Under the pieces are notes generated by a model. That model was not told the origin of the DNA. It searched no databases and saw only the letters and a program-made list of their open reading frames with translations. Position numbers and translations under genes: made by a program. A stretch of DNA of 64,000 nt from positions 2,382,624 through 2,446,623 of the forward strand of contig NZ_CM001977.1 in assembly GCF_000406165.1 (NCBI RefSeq), written 5' to 3'. Every line of letters begins with the position of its first letter. The stretch's first letter is position 1. This document shows, one piece after another, positions 34,556 through 44,012 of this stretch. The stretch comes from Dickeya zeae NCPPB 2538. Lineage in GTDB: Bacteria; Pseudomonadota; Gammaproteobacteria; Enterobacterales; Enterobacteriaceae.

Positions 34556-35161
34556 ATGATTCGAGTTCATCATCTCAATACCTCGCGCTCGCAGCGGATT
34601 TTATGGCTTCTGGAAGAGTTGGATGTCCCGTATGAGGTGGTCAATTACCAGCGCAATAAAACCACGATGCGCGCACCGGCCTCGTTACGCGATATTCATC
34701 CGCTGGGGAAAGCGCCGATCATTGAACACGATGGCAAGGTTCTCGCAGAAACGGGACTGATTCTGGAATATCTGGTTGCGACATTTGGCCCGCATCTGGC
34801 ACCGCCCGCTGATAGCCCGGATTTCTGGCGTTACCGTTACTGGATGCACTACGCAGAGGGCTCGTTAATGTCGGCCATGTTACTCAAACTGGTGGCGTAC
34901 AAGATGGGTCCGTTCGGCTGGCCAATCCGCAATATGGTCAATACCCAGTGCAACCTGCATTACGATTTTCTGGAACAAGAAGCGGCAACCTCTCGCTGGC
35001 TGGCCGGTGATGCTTTTTCAGCAGCGGATATCATGATGGGATTCCCATTGGATATTGCCGCTCAACGCGGCTGGATCTCACCTTCCCGCCCTCATCTGTG
35101 GCGTTTACTGGAAGCAATGCGGGCACGACCTGCCTGGCAGCGAGCTGCTCAATACGGATAA
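34556..35161 (+). CDS. Glutathione S-transferase
   Basis: 201 residues. The N-terminal thioredoxin-like domain (1-77) starts MIRVHHLNTSRSQRILWLLEEL, with the cis-Pro in LGKAPII and the glutathione gamma-glutamyl contact in LAETGLILEYL. The C-terminal all-helical domain holds the N-capping FSAADIMMGFPL. Catalysis would use a Ser near residue 9-12. It is cytosolic and conjugates glutathione to an electrophile. Grouping with the DsbA-family and MBL genes suggests a shared detoxification role. Confidence 0.92.
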   Translation: MIRVHHLNTSRSQRILWLLEELDVPYEVVNYQRNKTTMRAPASLRDIHPLGKAPIIEHDGKVLAETGLILEYLVATFGPHLAPPADSPDFWRYRYWMHYAEGSLMSAMLLKLVAYKMGPFGWPIRNMVNTQCNLHYDFLEQEAATSRWLAGDAFSAADIMMGFPLDIAAQRGWISPSRPHLWRLLEAMRARPAWQRAAQYG

Positions 35162-35188
35162 AGTATTCAACAGACACTATACACATCA

Positions 35189-35222
35189 ATCCCCCCACTA
35201 CTCACAGAGTGAGCCGGGGGAT
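35189..35222. terminator. Bidirectional terminator between the GST gene and dmsD
   Basis: ATCCCCC / GGGGGAT arms enclose a second stem, CTCAC-AGA-GTGAG. It lies between two convergent genes and is followed by ATATTACT. Confidence 0.5.
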
Positions 35223-35237
35223 ATTACTCAATGCGGA

Positions 35238-35852
35238 TTAATAAAAAAGCGACTTCTCCTTCTGGATTAACTGAAAACGCCCCTGCCAGTCCTGCAAGGT
35301 AATGTGTGTCAAGCGAGCCACGCCCTGATAGAACGGATGGCAGCAATGGCGTTCCAGTAAATCCAGATAACGCATCGCCCACGGTAGCAAATGTTCACTA
35401 AGCAGTTCCGGCAGGTTGTCTGGCTGATTTTCCGCACACCACGCGGCCAGCATCAGCATCAACCCAATGTGGTCTTCCGGTTCATGGCGATCACAACGCG
35501 GCTCAATACCCAACTCCCGCAGCCAGCGCCGCAGCGCCAGTGTCGAATCACCAAACAACACGTTTTGCCTGTCAAGGTATACCGACCCCCAGGGGGGTAC
35601 GGGCATGCCTTCATCACCACTGAGCCATCGCTTCCAGGCAAGCGATAACCGCTCATCGTAACCGGGTTGTAACCCGCTATGAATTTGTCGGGCAACAATG
35701 GCAATATCGGCCTGGTTACCACACGGCCATGTCTGCTGCCACGCGGAGTGCCTCAACCTTTCAATCAACGCGACATTGTGTTCATCATCAGGTGCATAAT
35801 AGAGTAGCGCACCCAGTAAGCGCCCGGTCAGACTAACAATATGTCGTGGCAT
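35238..35852 (-). CDS. dmsD: Tat proofreading chaperone DmsD (TorD family)
   Basis: 204 residues, the same as E. coli DmsD. The two family motifs are intact: PPWGSVYLDRQNVLFGDST (about 86-104) and EPEDHIGLMLMLAAW (about 124-138). The chaperone binds the twin-arginine leader of the DMSO-reductase catalytic subunit (DmsA/YnfE) in the cytoplasm. No dms or ynf reductase gene lies in this window, so the gene is orphaned here. In E. coli dmsABC, not dmsD, sits beside serS. GAGGTG precedes the ATG. Confidence 0.9.
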   Translation of the reverse strand: MPRHIVSLTGRLLGALLYYAPDDEHNVALIERLRHSAWQQTWPCGNQADIAIVARQIHSGLQPGYDERLSLAWKRWLSGDEGMPVPPWGSVYLDRQNVLFGDSTLALRRWLRELGIEPRCDRHEPEDHIGLMLMLAAWCAENQPDNLPELLSEHLLPWAMRYLDLLERHCCHPFYQGVARLTHITLQDWQGRFQLIQKEKSLFY

Positions 35853-36080
35853 AAATCACCTCGCTGGCTCAATCCTCAGGAGTTTTCCCCTTGTTCTCAT
35901 CGTGCTGCCCTTGCCTTTCTTCTTTTGAAAGCCACTCGGTCAGTGCAATGACAAAAAACTTAGAACCCGATGAGCCTACGCTCCATAAGAGGATGCCTGA
36001 ATCCTCTAATCAACGTCGTGATCGGCACGGAATCAGACAATTCCACACCACGTCATCATGCCAGGATGAATTTCAAAAGA

Positions 36081-36107
36081 TAAAAAAAGCGCCCCGAAGG
36101 GCGCTTT
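36081..36107 (-). terminator. serS terminator
   Basis: Perfect 9-bp stem AAAGCGCCC / GGGCGCTTT with a tetraloop (UUCG in the minus-strand RNA), followed on the minus strand by seven T, 27 bp after the serS stop. Confidence 0.9.
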
Positions 36108-36133
36108 AATGAGAACGTTGAAATAGGCGAGGG

Positions 36134-37429
36134 TTAGCCAATAAACTGCGCACCGTTCATGTACGGACGCAGCACTTCTGGCACTTCGATCCGGCCGTCG
36201 GCTTGCTGATAATTTTCCAGCACCGCCACCAGCGCACGCCCAACCGCCAGACCAGAGCCGTTCAGGGTATGTACCAGCCGGGTTTTCTTATCACCTTTGC
36301 TGCGGCAACGCGCTAGCATACGGCGGGCCTGAAAATCCCCACAGTTGGAACAGGAGGAAATTTCACGGTAAGTATTCTGCGCCGGCAGCCAGACTTCCAG
36401 ATCGTAGGTTTTGCAAGCACCAAAGCCCATGTCGCCGCTACACAGCAATACTTTGCGGTAAGGAAGTTTCAGCAGTTGCAGCACTTTTTCTGCATGACCA
36501 GTCAGTTCTTCCAGCGCCTGCATAGAGTCTTCGGGGCGGACAATCTGCACCATTTCCACTTTATCAAACTGGTGTACACGTATCAGACCACGCATATCCC
36601 GGCCATACGACCCGGCCTCAGAGCGGAAACACGGTGTATGTGCGGTCATTTTGATCGGCAGAGATTCTTCATCCAGAATTTCATCACGCACCAGGTTGGT
36701 CAGTGGGACTTCCGCTGTTGGGATCAACGCATAGTTGCTGCTGTCCGCTTCTTCTTCCAGCGGGCGAGTATGGAACAAATCCTCTTTAAACTTAGGCAAC
36801 TGCCCCGTGCCATACAACGTGGCATGGTTAACCAGATAAGGAACATACGCTTCTTCATAGCCATGCTCAGCGGTATGCAAGTTAAGCATGAACTGCGCTA
36901 GCGCACGATGTAACCGGGCAATCTGACCCCTCATCACCGAAAAACGAGACCCCGTCAGTTTTACCCCGAGCGCCATGCTCAGGCCGCCGGTCAGCTCCCC
37001 TAAATCGACATGGTCACGCACCGGAAAATCAAACCGACGTGGTTCACCCCAACGCATGACTTCCTGATTTTCAGAATCATCTTTACCCAACGGTACACAG
37101 TCATCCGGCATATTGGGAATAGTCAGTGCAATACTCTGGATCTCATTCTGAATCTGTTCCAGCTCAACTTTAGCAGCATCCAGTCTTTCACCCAGCGTAT
37201 TCACTTCTCGGCGCAATGGCTCAATATCTTCCCCACGCGACTTGGCCGCTCCGATCTCTTTCGATCGGGAGTTACGTTCTGCCTGCAAATTTTCTGTTTC
37301 GACCTGAAGCACTTTGCGGCGTTCTTCTAGTTTACGCAGTGCTTCCACATCCAGTTTAAAATTTCGGCGAGCCAGTAATTTTTCGGCAACTGCGTCTAGC
37401 TCATTACGCAGCAAGTTGGGATCGAGCAT
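36134..37429 (-). CDS. serS: Seryl-tRNA synthetase
   Basis: 431 residues (E. coli 430). The N-terminal tRNA-binding coiled coil is at about 30-100, followed by the class II core with TAEVPLTNLVRDEILDEESLPIK, the motif 2 region CFRSEAGSYGRDMRGLIRVHQFDKVEM and the motif 3 region NGSGLAVGRALVAVLENYQQADG. It charges tRNA-Ser. It lies downstream of rarA in the conserved lolA-rarA-serS order. Confidence 0.98.
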   Translation of the reverse strand: MLDPNLLRNELDAVAEKLLARRNFKLDVEALRKLEERRKVLQVETENLQAERNSRSKEIGAAKSRGEDIEPLRREVNTLGERLDAAKVELEQIQNEIQSIALTIPNMPDDCVPLGKDDSENQEVMRWGEPRRFDFPVRDHVDLGELTGGLSMALGVKLTGSRFSVMRGQIARLHRALAQFMLNLHTAEHGYEEAYVPYLVNHATLYGTGQLPKFKEDLFHTRPLEEEADSSNYALIPTAEVPLTNLVRDEILDEESLPIKMTAHTPCFRSEAGSYGRDMRGLIRVHQFDKVEMVQIVRPEDSMQALEELTGHAEKVLQLLKLPYRKVLLCSGDMGFGACKTYDLEVWLPAQNTYREISSCSNCGDFQARRMLARCRSKGDKKTRLVHTLNGSGLAVGRALVAVLENYQQADGRIEVPEVLRPYMNGAQFIG

Positions 37430-37534
37430 GCTAGTCCTGTGCTTGTATTATTAAGGGGATATAGATAATGCAGGGTGCCGGTGGCGGCCCCCTGCAGCAG
37501 AAAATCTCGCAATAACCTTACCGCAACGTTAATG

Positions 37535-38878
37535 CTAGCGGTAGCGTTTTGTCGGGCTATTTTGATCCTGAGCAGCGAGCCAGGCCAGCTTTTCACCAAT
37601 CTTGCCCTCTAAACCACGAGAAGTCGGCTGGTAATAGCGTGTTTCTGCCATTTCAGGGGGAAAATACACTTCGCCAGCGGCGTAAGCGTTAACTTCATCA
37701 TGCGCGTAGCGGTACTCTGCACCCAGCCCCATCTCTTTCATCAGGCGGGTGGGCGCATTGCGTAAATGCTCCGGCACATCGTAATCCGGTTTTTCTCGGG
37801 CATCACGCATCGCCGATTTAAACGCGGTATACACGGCGTTACTTTTCGGCGCACACGCCAGATACACTATCGCCTGAGCGATAGCCCGCTCGCCTTCTGC
37901 CGGGCCGACCCGAGTGAAACAATCCCAGGCGGCTATCGCCACCTGCATGGCCCGCGGGTCGGCATTACCGACATCCTCGGATGCAATCGCCAACAGACGC
38001 CGGGCAACGTATAACGGATCACCGCCAGCGGTAATAATACGGGCATACCAATACAACGCGGCATCCGGTGCCGAACCACGAACCGATTTATGCAATGCTG
38101 AAATCAGGTCGTAATAACGATCGCCTTTGTTGTCAAAACGAGCGCTGCGTTCGCCAGAAACTTCTTTCAGTAATTCCAGCGTCAGCAGGCGACGGCCGGT
38201 GGCATCGACTTCAGCCATATCCGCCATCATTTCCAGCAGATTCAACGAACGGCGAGCGTCGCCGTTAACCAGTTCAGCCAGCAAGCGGCGGGTTTCATCC
38301 GGCAGAACAATCTGCTGCCCACCCAATCCGCGCGCTTTGTCCTGTAACGCCTGCAACAGTACCTGCTCAATATCGTCGACACTCAATGCTTTGAGCAGAT
38401 AAACACGTGCGCGAGACAATAACGCCGAATTGAGTTCGAACGATGGGTTTTCCGTGGTAGCACCAATAAATGTGATGGTGCCATCTTCGATATGCGGTAA
38501 AAAGGCATCCTGCTGACTTTTGTTAAACCGGTGCACTTCATCCACAAACAGGATGGTACGCCGTCCGGCATCACGGTTCTGACGAGCCCGTTCAATCGCC
38601 TCGCGAATCTCCTTGATACCCGACGTTACTGCAGAAATACGCTCGACATCAGCCTGACCGTAATGACCAATCAACTCAGCCAGCGTCGTCTTCCCGGTGC
38701 CTGGCGGTCCCCACAGAATCATGGAGTGAAGCTGCCCGGCTTCAATCGCACGCGGCAACGGTTTACCTGGCCCCAACAGGTGCTGCTGGCCAATATACTG
38801 TGCCAGAGTAACCGGCCGCATTCTCGCGGCCAGTGGCTGAAACTGTTGGCTGGAAAAGTCGAGGGACAGGTTACTCAC
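37535..38878 (-). CDS. rarA: Replication-associated recombination protein A (AAA+ ATPase)
   Basis: 447 residues. Walker A is GPPGTGKTTLAE (about 57-68), Walker B is ILFVDEVHRFNKSQQDAFLP and sensor 1 is GATTENPSFELN. The C-terminal MgsA-type tetramerisation region includes SVRGSAPDAALYWYARIITAGGDPLYVARRL. It acts at stalled forks and interacts with SSB. It starts 7 bp after the lolA stop. Confidence 0.97.
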   Translation of the reverse strand: MSNLSLDFSSQQFQPLAARMRPVTLAQYIGQQHLLGPGKPLPRAIEAGQLHSMILWGPPGTGKTTLAELIGHYGQADVERISAVTSGIKEIREAIERARQNRDAGRRTILFVDEVHRFNKSQQDAFLPHIEDGTITFIGATTENPSFELNSALLSRARVYLLKALSVDDIEQVLLQALQDKARGLGGQQIVLPDETRRLLAELVNGDARRSLNLLEMMADMAEVDATGRRLLTLELLKEVSGERSARFDNKGDRYYDLISALHKSVRGSAPDAALYWYARIITAGGDPLYVARRLLAIASEDVGNADPRAMQVAIAAWDCFTRVGPAEGERAIAQAIVYLACAPKSNAVYTAFKSAMRDAREKPDYDVPEHLRNAPTRLMKEMGLGAEYRYAHDEVNAYAAGEVYFPPEMAETRYYQPTSRGLEGKIGEKLAWLAAQDQNSPTKRYR

Positions 38879-38885
38879 ACACGCC

Positions 38886-39500
38886 TCACTGACGCTGGTC
38901 GTCCACCGCTACGCCTTTCGGCGGCGTAAAACGAAACTTCGCGGCATCCACATCGCCATTCTGCTGGTTCTTCAACGTATAGGCACTGCGCTGCCCATCC
39001 TGTTCGGTGGCGGTAAAACCATGAATCGTGCCATCGCTGCTCACGTTGATAGAAAACCGCTTGAGGTTACCGCTCGCCACCCGGGGGGTCAGATCAAACT
39101 CATCCCCTTTCTGACTCACGTTATATTTGCCCCAGTCTTTCGGGTCGTTACGAGTAATCAGAATAAACGGTGTATTACCTGTCGCGTCTTTCACCCAAGT
39201 TGCCGTGACTTGTTCCACGAAAGGGTTATAAAACCATAACGTTTTGCCGTCAGACACCAGCGTGCTTTCATCCGGTGACGTGGTTTTCCAGTTGAACAGA
39301 TTCGGGCGTTTTACCCATAGTTCACCGGCCCCTTCTTGCACTGCCGCACCATCATCCGTCGTGACTTTCTGCGCAAAGCTGGCATGAAAGCTATTCACTT
39401 TGCTAAGACGGCTCTGCAAATCACTGGCAGCATCAGCATAGACTGCGCTGGAAACCAGACTGGTGAGCAAACAGCCCGTTATCAACCCTATTTTTATCAT
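38886..39500 (-). CDS. lolA: Outer-membrane lipoprotein carrier protein
   Basis: 204 residues. The signal peptide MIKIGLITGCLLTSLVSSAVYA is followed by DAASDLQSRLSKVNSFHASF. Family landmarks are GELWVKRPNLFNWK with the conserved Arg, DGKTLWFYNPFVEQVTATW and the C-terminal VDAAKFRFTPPKGV. The periplasmic shuttle takes lipoproteins from LolCDE to LolB. The start at 39500 replaces a longer open frame from 39560. It is downstream of ftsK. Confidence 0.97.
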   Translation of the reverse strand: MIKIGLITGCLLTSLVSSAVYADAASDLQSRLSKVNSFHASFAQKVTTDDGAAVQEGAGELWVKRPNLFNWKTTSPDESTLVSDGKTLWFYNPFVEQVTATWVKDATGNTPFILITRNDPKDWGKYNVSQKGDEFDLTPRVASGNLKRFSINVSSDGTIHGFTATEQDGQRSAYTLKNQQNGDVDAAKFRFTPPKGVAVDDQRQ

Positions 39501-39689
39501 ACAAAAAATCCTTTGCGTGTTCTTACCGCGACTGCGGCTAACCACAGGCGTCGCGCTCAACCGAACGCGACTCGGCTGGGCGCTACTGTATCCCAGCCGG
39601 AAGCGGCATGACAGACGAATTATCTGTTATCTACGACATTTTACGCTTCTTTGCAGGACGGGTGCAGGAAGCGACATCACCACTGAACA

Positions 39690-42600
39690 TTACTCCATCG
39701 GTGGTGGAGCCAGCACCTCACGGTTACCATTATGGCCGGGGCTGCTGACTATCCCCTGCATTTCCATCTGCTCGACGATACGCGCTGCGCGGTTATAACC
39801 GATGCGGAACTGGCGCTGTACCCCAGAAATTGAAGCCCGCCGTTTTTCCACCACGAACGCTACCGCCTGATCGAACAACGGATCCAATTCTTCGTCTCCG
39901 TCAAAGCCCAGGCTACCGCCCTCGCCATCGTCATCACCGCTAATAATGCTATCGATATACTCAGGACGGCCACGCGCTTTCCAATCCTGAACCACCGCAT
40001 GCACTTCCTGATCACGCACAAACGCGCCGTGAACACGAATCGGGATCGACGAGTTGGGCGCCATATACAGCATATCCCCCATACCCAGCAACGATTCTGC
40101 GCCACCCTGATCGAGGATGGTACGAGAATCAATCTTGCTTGATACGGTAAAGGCAATTCGGGTCGGGATGTTGGCCTTAATAAGGCCTGTAATCACGTCG
40201 ACCGACGGACGCTGCGTTGCCAGCACCAGATGTATCCCAGCAGCACGGGCCTTCTGCGCCAGACGAGCGATCAGCTCTTCCACCTTCTTGCCCACTGCCA
40301 TCATCAGGTCAGCGAATTCGTCAACCATCACCACGATATAAGGCAGTTTCTCCAACACCGGCGGTTGGGTATCCATACTGTCGCCCGGTTTCCAGAACGG
40401 ATCTGGGATCGGCCGCCCCATCGATTCCGCCTGCATCACGCGTTCGTTATAACCGCTGAGGTTACGCACGCCCAGTGCTGACATCAGTTTATAGCGACGC
40501 TCCATCTCACCCACACACCAACGCAGTGCGTTAGCGGCGTCCTTCATGTCGGTCACCACTTCAGTCAGCAAGTGTGGGATACCCTCGTATACCGACAATT
40601 CCAGCATTTTCGGGTCGATCATAATAAAGCGAACATCCGCTGGCGTCGCTTTATACAGCATGCTGATGATCATGGCGTTCACACCAACCGATTTCCCGGA
40701 ACCGGTGGTACCGGCCACCAGTAAGTGCGGCATTTTCGCCAGATCGGCCACCACTGGCTGGCCAGAGATATCTTTGCCCAATACCACAGCCAGCGGCGAC
40801 GCGTTGTCACGGAATCGGTCACAATCCAGCACTTCCCGAAGGAAAACGGTCTGACGGTGGCGGTTAGGCAGTTCAAGCCCCACGTAAGGTTTGCCGGGGA
40901 TAACCTCGACAATACGCACCGCGACCACCGACAACGAACGTGCCAGATCACGCGCCAAATTGGAAATACGGGCGGCCTTGACGCCAGGGGCTAAGTCCAG
41001 CTCAAACCGCGTGATCACCGGCCCGGGATGGTAATCCACTACCGTTGCTTTGACGCGGTAATCCGCCAGTCTGGTTTCAATCAAACGCGCCATCTCATCG
41101 AGTGCAACGCGATCAACCGGCGCGTCATTCATCGACGGAGGCGTTAGCAGATCCAACGACGGCAATGGCGTTGTCGGTTTTTGCAGCGGTTGATCATTTC
41201 GCATCAGGAAGGGATGGATCAGGCTATCCATAATCGACGGCGATGATTCCATTTGTGCAGGTTTAGGCTCAACCGGCGCTGAGGATGGCTCATCATCCGG
41301 GAACGACTCCTGCGCAGAAAGGGTAAACAGCGGCTCCGATGGACCATCATCCACAAGGTCGGCAAACGGCGAAATGGCAAAAACGCTGTCTTTTGTCTTG
41401 GGTACTTCTGTCTGAGGTGCTTCCACCTGATGTACTGTAGACTGATGTACTGCTGGCTGGCGTGGTGCTTCGGTTTTCAGCACATTGCCAGAGACATAAC
41501 TGCCTGTGTCTACGGGTGGTTCAGCCACGACGGCACGCGGCACATCCATCTCTTGCGGTTCTGGCTCATGGGTTTCACCGTAACGGGAGTGCTGCATGGC
41601 AGCGAAATCACGCGCCAGTTGCGCCTGCAATAGCGCATCTTGTGCCTCTTCGTGGTCCGGGTAGGTGTCGCCGTAGCGCTCACGTTGCTGGTCAGCAAAG
41701 GCTTGCCGCAATGCTGCTTCCTGGGCCAACGCCTCCTGATCCTCGTCAGCAAAACCTGTCGGTGACGGTTGCGCAGAATGCAGCGATGATTGAGCAGCCA
41801 ATGCCACCACCGTATCCGATGGCGTGACACCATCCTGCGCCAGCAGCCCCTCAGGTGCGGTTAGCTCATTTTGCGTAGTTGAATCGATTGTCGGCTGCTC
41901 TGCATGGGATGCCTGCGCCCGTTCTGCCTCACGAGCCTGCTGTTCAGCCAGCCGCTGCGAAGGCAGTTTGATACCATATGATGCCAACTCACGCCGGGTA
42001 GGAATGCGTACCGGATTGGGTCGCGGCAATTCCGGCCCCATACCGCGTTTCACCTGTGGATTATTCTCTTCATCGGTGGTGAATGCCGGCATAAACGGCG
42101 TCGCACTCTTCGGCTCCGGTTCACTCACTACTGCGGCGACAGTATGGGTAACGGCGGCCACGGTTGTCACTGTTGCTGCTGTTCGGCCAATACGATCGTC
42201 TACCTGTAATGTCAGCGGTTGCCAGTCCGGCATGGACTCCGGTAATGATGGCGCAGAGCCGAACGATGAGGACATTACGCCGCCAGAGACAGACGATGGC
42301 GGATAGGACGTCGTCACCGGAGGAACATCCGCTCGCGGAGCGACTTCCGGTGTGGGTTTTATGGGCGACGGCACCGAGTAAGCGGTCGGCTCTGGCAACG
42401 GCGTCATCGCTATCGGTTCAGGATGTGGCTTCAGCACCGGTTCCGCATCAGGCGTCGCCGCCATGTTCTGACTCTGATTTTCCCTCTGCACATCCTCTGC
42501 GGTCGCAGCGATACCAGCGACTGGGGTGGCTGGCGTATCCGCCTGCGCTGATGCCGCCGCCCCTGCCGATATGGCCGTCACAGCAGGTGCGAAAAACAGC

Positions 42601-43400
42601 ACGTCATCTTCGTCATCGTCTGCCGGGGACGGTGCAGACGCCATCAGCACATCGTCTTTATCAGCATGTGCGACGTCATGCGCGCGCTCTTCACGCAAAC
42701 TATCATGACGGGAGGATTCGTGTTTCGCGTCTACTACTGGCTGTTCATCGATATCATCGTCATCGTAGAGGTAATCATCTTCACGACGACGGCCGGAAAA
42801 GAGTGTCAGACACCCCATGACACCGGCACCGATCTTTTCCGCAATCGTCAACCAGGACCAGCCCGTGAACAGGGTCAACCCTGCCGCCCACACGCACAAC
42901 AAAATCATGGTGCCACCAATATTGTTGAAGCGCGGAATCATTGAGCTACTGAGCAGGCTGCCGAGTACGCCGCCAGAGGCGAAATAGTAGATATCGTCTA
43001 CGTTAAGCGCCGCCAGCCCACAGGAAGTCAGTATCAAGGCCAGTGTGCCGATAAGGCGCAATGAGAGGGCAAAATAATCCAATGTGGCACGTTGCCCGCG
43101 CTGGCGATGGACAACCCAGCACAGCGAGATCATCACCACAGGAATGGCATACGCCAGTACGCCAAAAACGAAAAACAGAGTATCGGCCAGCCAGGCCCCT
43201 ACCCCGCCCCCCAGATTATGAATCGGCTCATGCCAGGCAGTCTGTGACCAACTGGGGTCCGAAGGGCTGAAACTCAGTAGCGCTACTGCCAGATAAACGG
43301 CAAAGAGCACCACGACGATTAACATCGCTTCCAGTAAACGTCGACCCGCGCTGAGTTTTTTCAGCGTGATGTCTTTATCTTCTGTGTATTCCTGGCTCAA
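39690..43400 (-). CDS. ftsK: DNA translocase FtsK
   Basis: 1236 residues (E. coli 1329; the linker is shorter). Four membrane segments lie in the first 180 residues, followed by a long Pro/Glu/Ala-rich linker (about 200-760) and the RecA-like motor. Walker A is GTTGSGKSVG (about 895) and Walker B is IVVMVDEFADL. The C-terminal gamma winged helix that reads KOPS is ISGVQRQFRIGYNRAARIVEQM. It anchors at the septum, pumps chromosome ends and activates XerCD at dif. The start codon is TTG at 43400 with GGAG 6 nt upstream; the resulting MSQEYTEDKDITL aligns with E. coli FtsK. Confidence 0.96.
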   Translation of the reverse strand: MSQEYTEDKDITLKKLSAGRRLLEAMLIVVVLFAVYLAVALLSFSPSDPSWSQTAWHEPIHNLGGGVGAWLADTLFFVFGVLAYAIPVVMISLCWVVHRQRGQRATLDYFALSLRLIGTLALILTSCGLAALNVDDIYYFASGGVLGSLLSSSMIPRFNNIGGTMILLCVWAAGLTLFTGWSWLTIAEKIGAGVMGCLTLFSGRRREDDYLYDDDDIDEQPVVDAKHESSRHDSLREERAHDVAHADKDDVLMASAPSPADDDEDDVLFFAPAVTAISAGAAASAQADTPATPVAGIAATAEDVQRENQSQNMAATPDAEPVLKPHPEPIAMTPLPEPTAYSVPSPIKPTPEVAPRADVPPVTTSYPPSSVSGGVMSSSFGSAPSLPESMPDWQPLTLQVDDRIGRTAATVTTVAAVTHTVAAVVSEPEPKSATPFMPAFTTDEENNPQVKRGMGPELPRPNPVRIPTRRELASYGIKLPSQRLAEQQAREAERAQASHAEQPTIDSTTQNELTAPEGLLAQDGVTPSDTVVALAAQSSLHSAQPSPTGFADEDQEALAQEAALRQAFADQQRERYGDTYPDHEEAQDALLQAQLARDFAAMQHSRYGETHEPEPQEMDVPRAVVAEPPVDTGSYVSGNVLKTEAPRQPAVHQSTVHQVEAPQTEVPKTKDSVFAISPFADLVDDGPSEPLFTLSAQESFPDDEPSSAPVEPKPAQMESSPSIMDSLIHPFLMRNDQPLQKPTTPLPSLDLLTPPSMNDAPVDRVALDEMARLIETRLADYRVKATVVDYHPGPVITRFELDLAPGVKAARISNLARDLARSLSVVAVRIVEVIPGKPYVGLELPNRHRQTVFLREVLDCDRFRDNASPLAVVLGKDISGQPVVADLAKMPHLLVAGTTGSGKSVGVNAMIISMLYKATPADVRFIMIDPKMLELSVYEGIPHLLTEVVTDMKDAANALRWCVGEMERRYKLMSALGVRNLSGYNERVMQAESMGRPIPDPFWKPGDSMDTQPPVLEKLPYIVVMVDEFADLMMAVGKKVEELIARLAQKARAAGIHLVLATQRPSVDVITGLIKANIPTRIAFTVSSKIDSRTILDQGGAESLLGMGDMLYMAPNSSIPIRVHGAFVRDQEVHAVVQDWKARGRPEYIDSIISGDDDGEGGSLGFDGDEELDPLFDQAVAFVVEKRRASISGVQRQFRIGYNRAARIVEQMEMQGIVSSPGHNGNREVLAPPPME

Positions 43401-43438
43401 GCGTCTCTCCAGGTTCCCTGTAAATGTTTCATGATAAA

Positions 43439-43459
43439 GCGCCGAGTATCACCCGGCGC
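43439..43459 (-). terminator. Possible lrp terminator
   Basis: GCGCCG / CGGCGC 6-bp stem with a 9-nt loop, followed on the minus strand by TTTAT, between lrp and ftsK. Confidence 0.45.
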
Positions 43460-43517
43460 CATACTGTACAGATTCACAGGAGTGTAGCTGAATTTATCAG
43501 GTTATGCACCCTTGCCG

Positions 43518-44012
43518 TCAGCGGGTCTTGATGACCAGCCGGTTGCTTTGCTTCACTTCTTCCATCACCACATAGGTGCGGGTATCGTTCACGCCCGGCA
43601 GACGCAACAGCGTTTCTCCCAGCAACTTACGGTATGCCGACATATCCGGTACACGGGTTTTGAGCAAATAGTCAAAATCCCCAGAAACCAGATGACACTC
43701 CTGGATTTCCTCAAGTTTTTGCACGGCTGCATTGAACTGTTCAAATACATCCGGCGCACCACGGTTGAGGGTGATTTCAACGAACACCAACAACGACGCA
43801 TCGAGATAATGCGGATTCAGCAGTGCGGTATAGCCATTAATAAAACCCTGTCGTTCCAGACGCCGAACGCGCTCCAGACACGGGGTTGGCGAAAGGCCGA
43901 CCCGTTTGGAAAGTTCCACATTGGAGATACGCCCGTCTTTTTGCAATTCGTTCAGGATGTTGCGATCGATACGATCAAGATCTTTTCCCGGACGCTTTTT
44001 CGTGTCTACCAT
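43518..44012 (-). CDS. lrp: Leucine-responsive regulatory protein
   Basis: 164 residues, nearly identical to E. coli Lrp (MVDTKKRPGKDLDRIDRNIL). The HTH spans about 30-55 (RISNVELSKRVGLSPTPCLERVRRLE), followed by the RAM ligand-binding domain with LVSGDFDYLLKTRV. It is a global regulator of amino-acid metabolism. It is transcribed away from trxB and upstream of ftsK, as in E. coli. The long upstream gap fits the long lrp leader. Confidence 0.98.
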   Translation of the reverse strand: MVDTKKRPGKDLDRIDRNILNELQKDGRISNVELSKRVGLSPTPCLERVRRLERQGFINGYTALLNPHYLDASLLVFVEITLNRGAPDVFEQFNAAVQKLEEIQECHLVSGDFDYLLKTRVPDMSAYRKLLGETLLRLPGVNDTRTYVVMEEVKQSNRLVIKTR

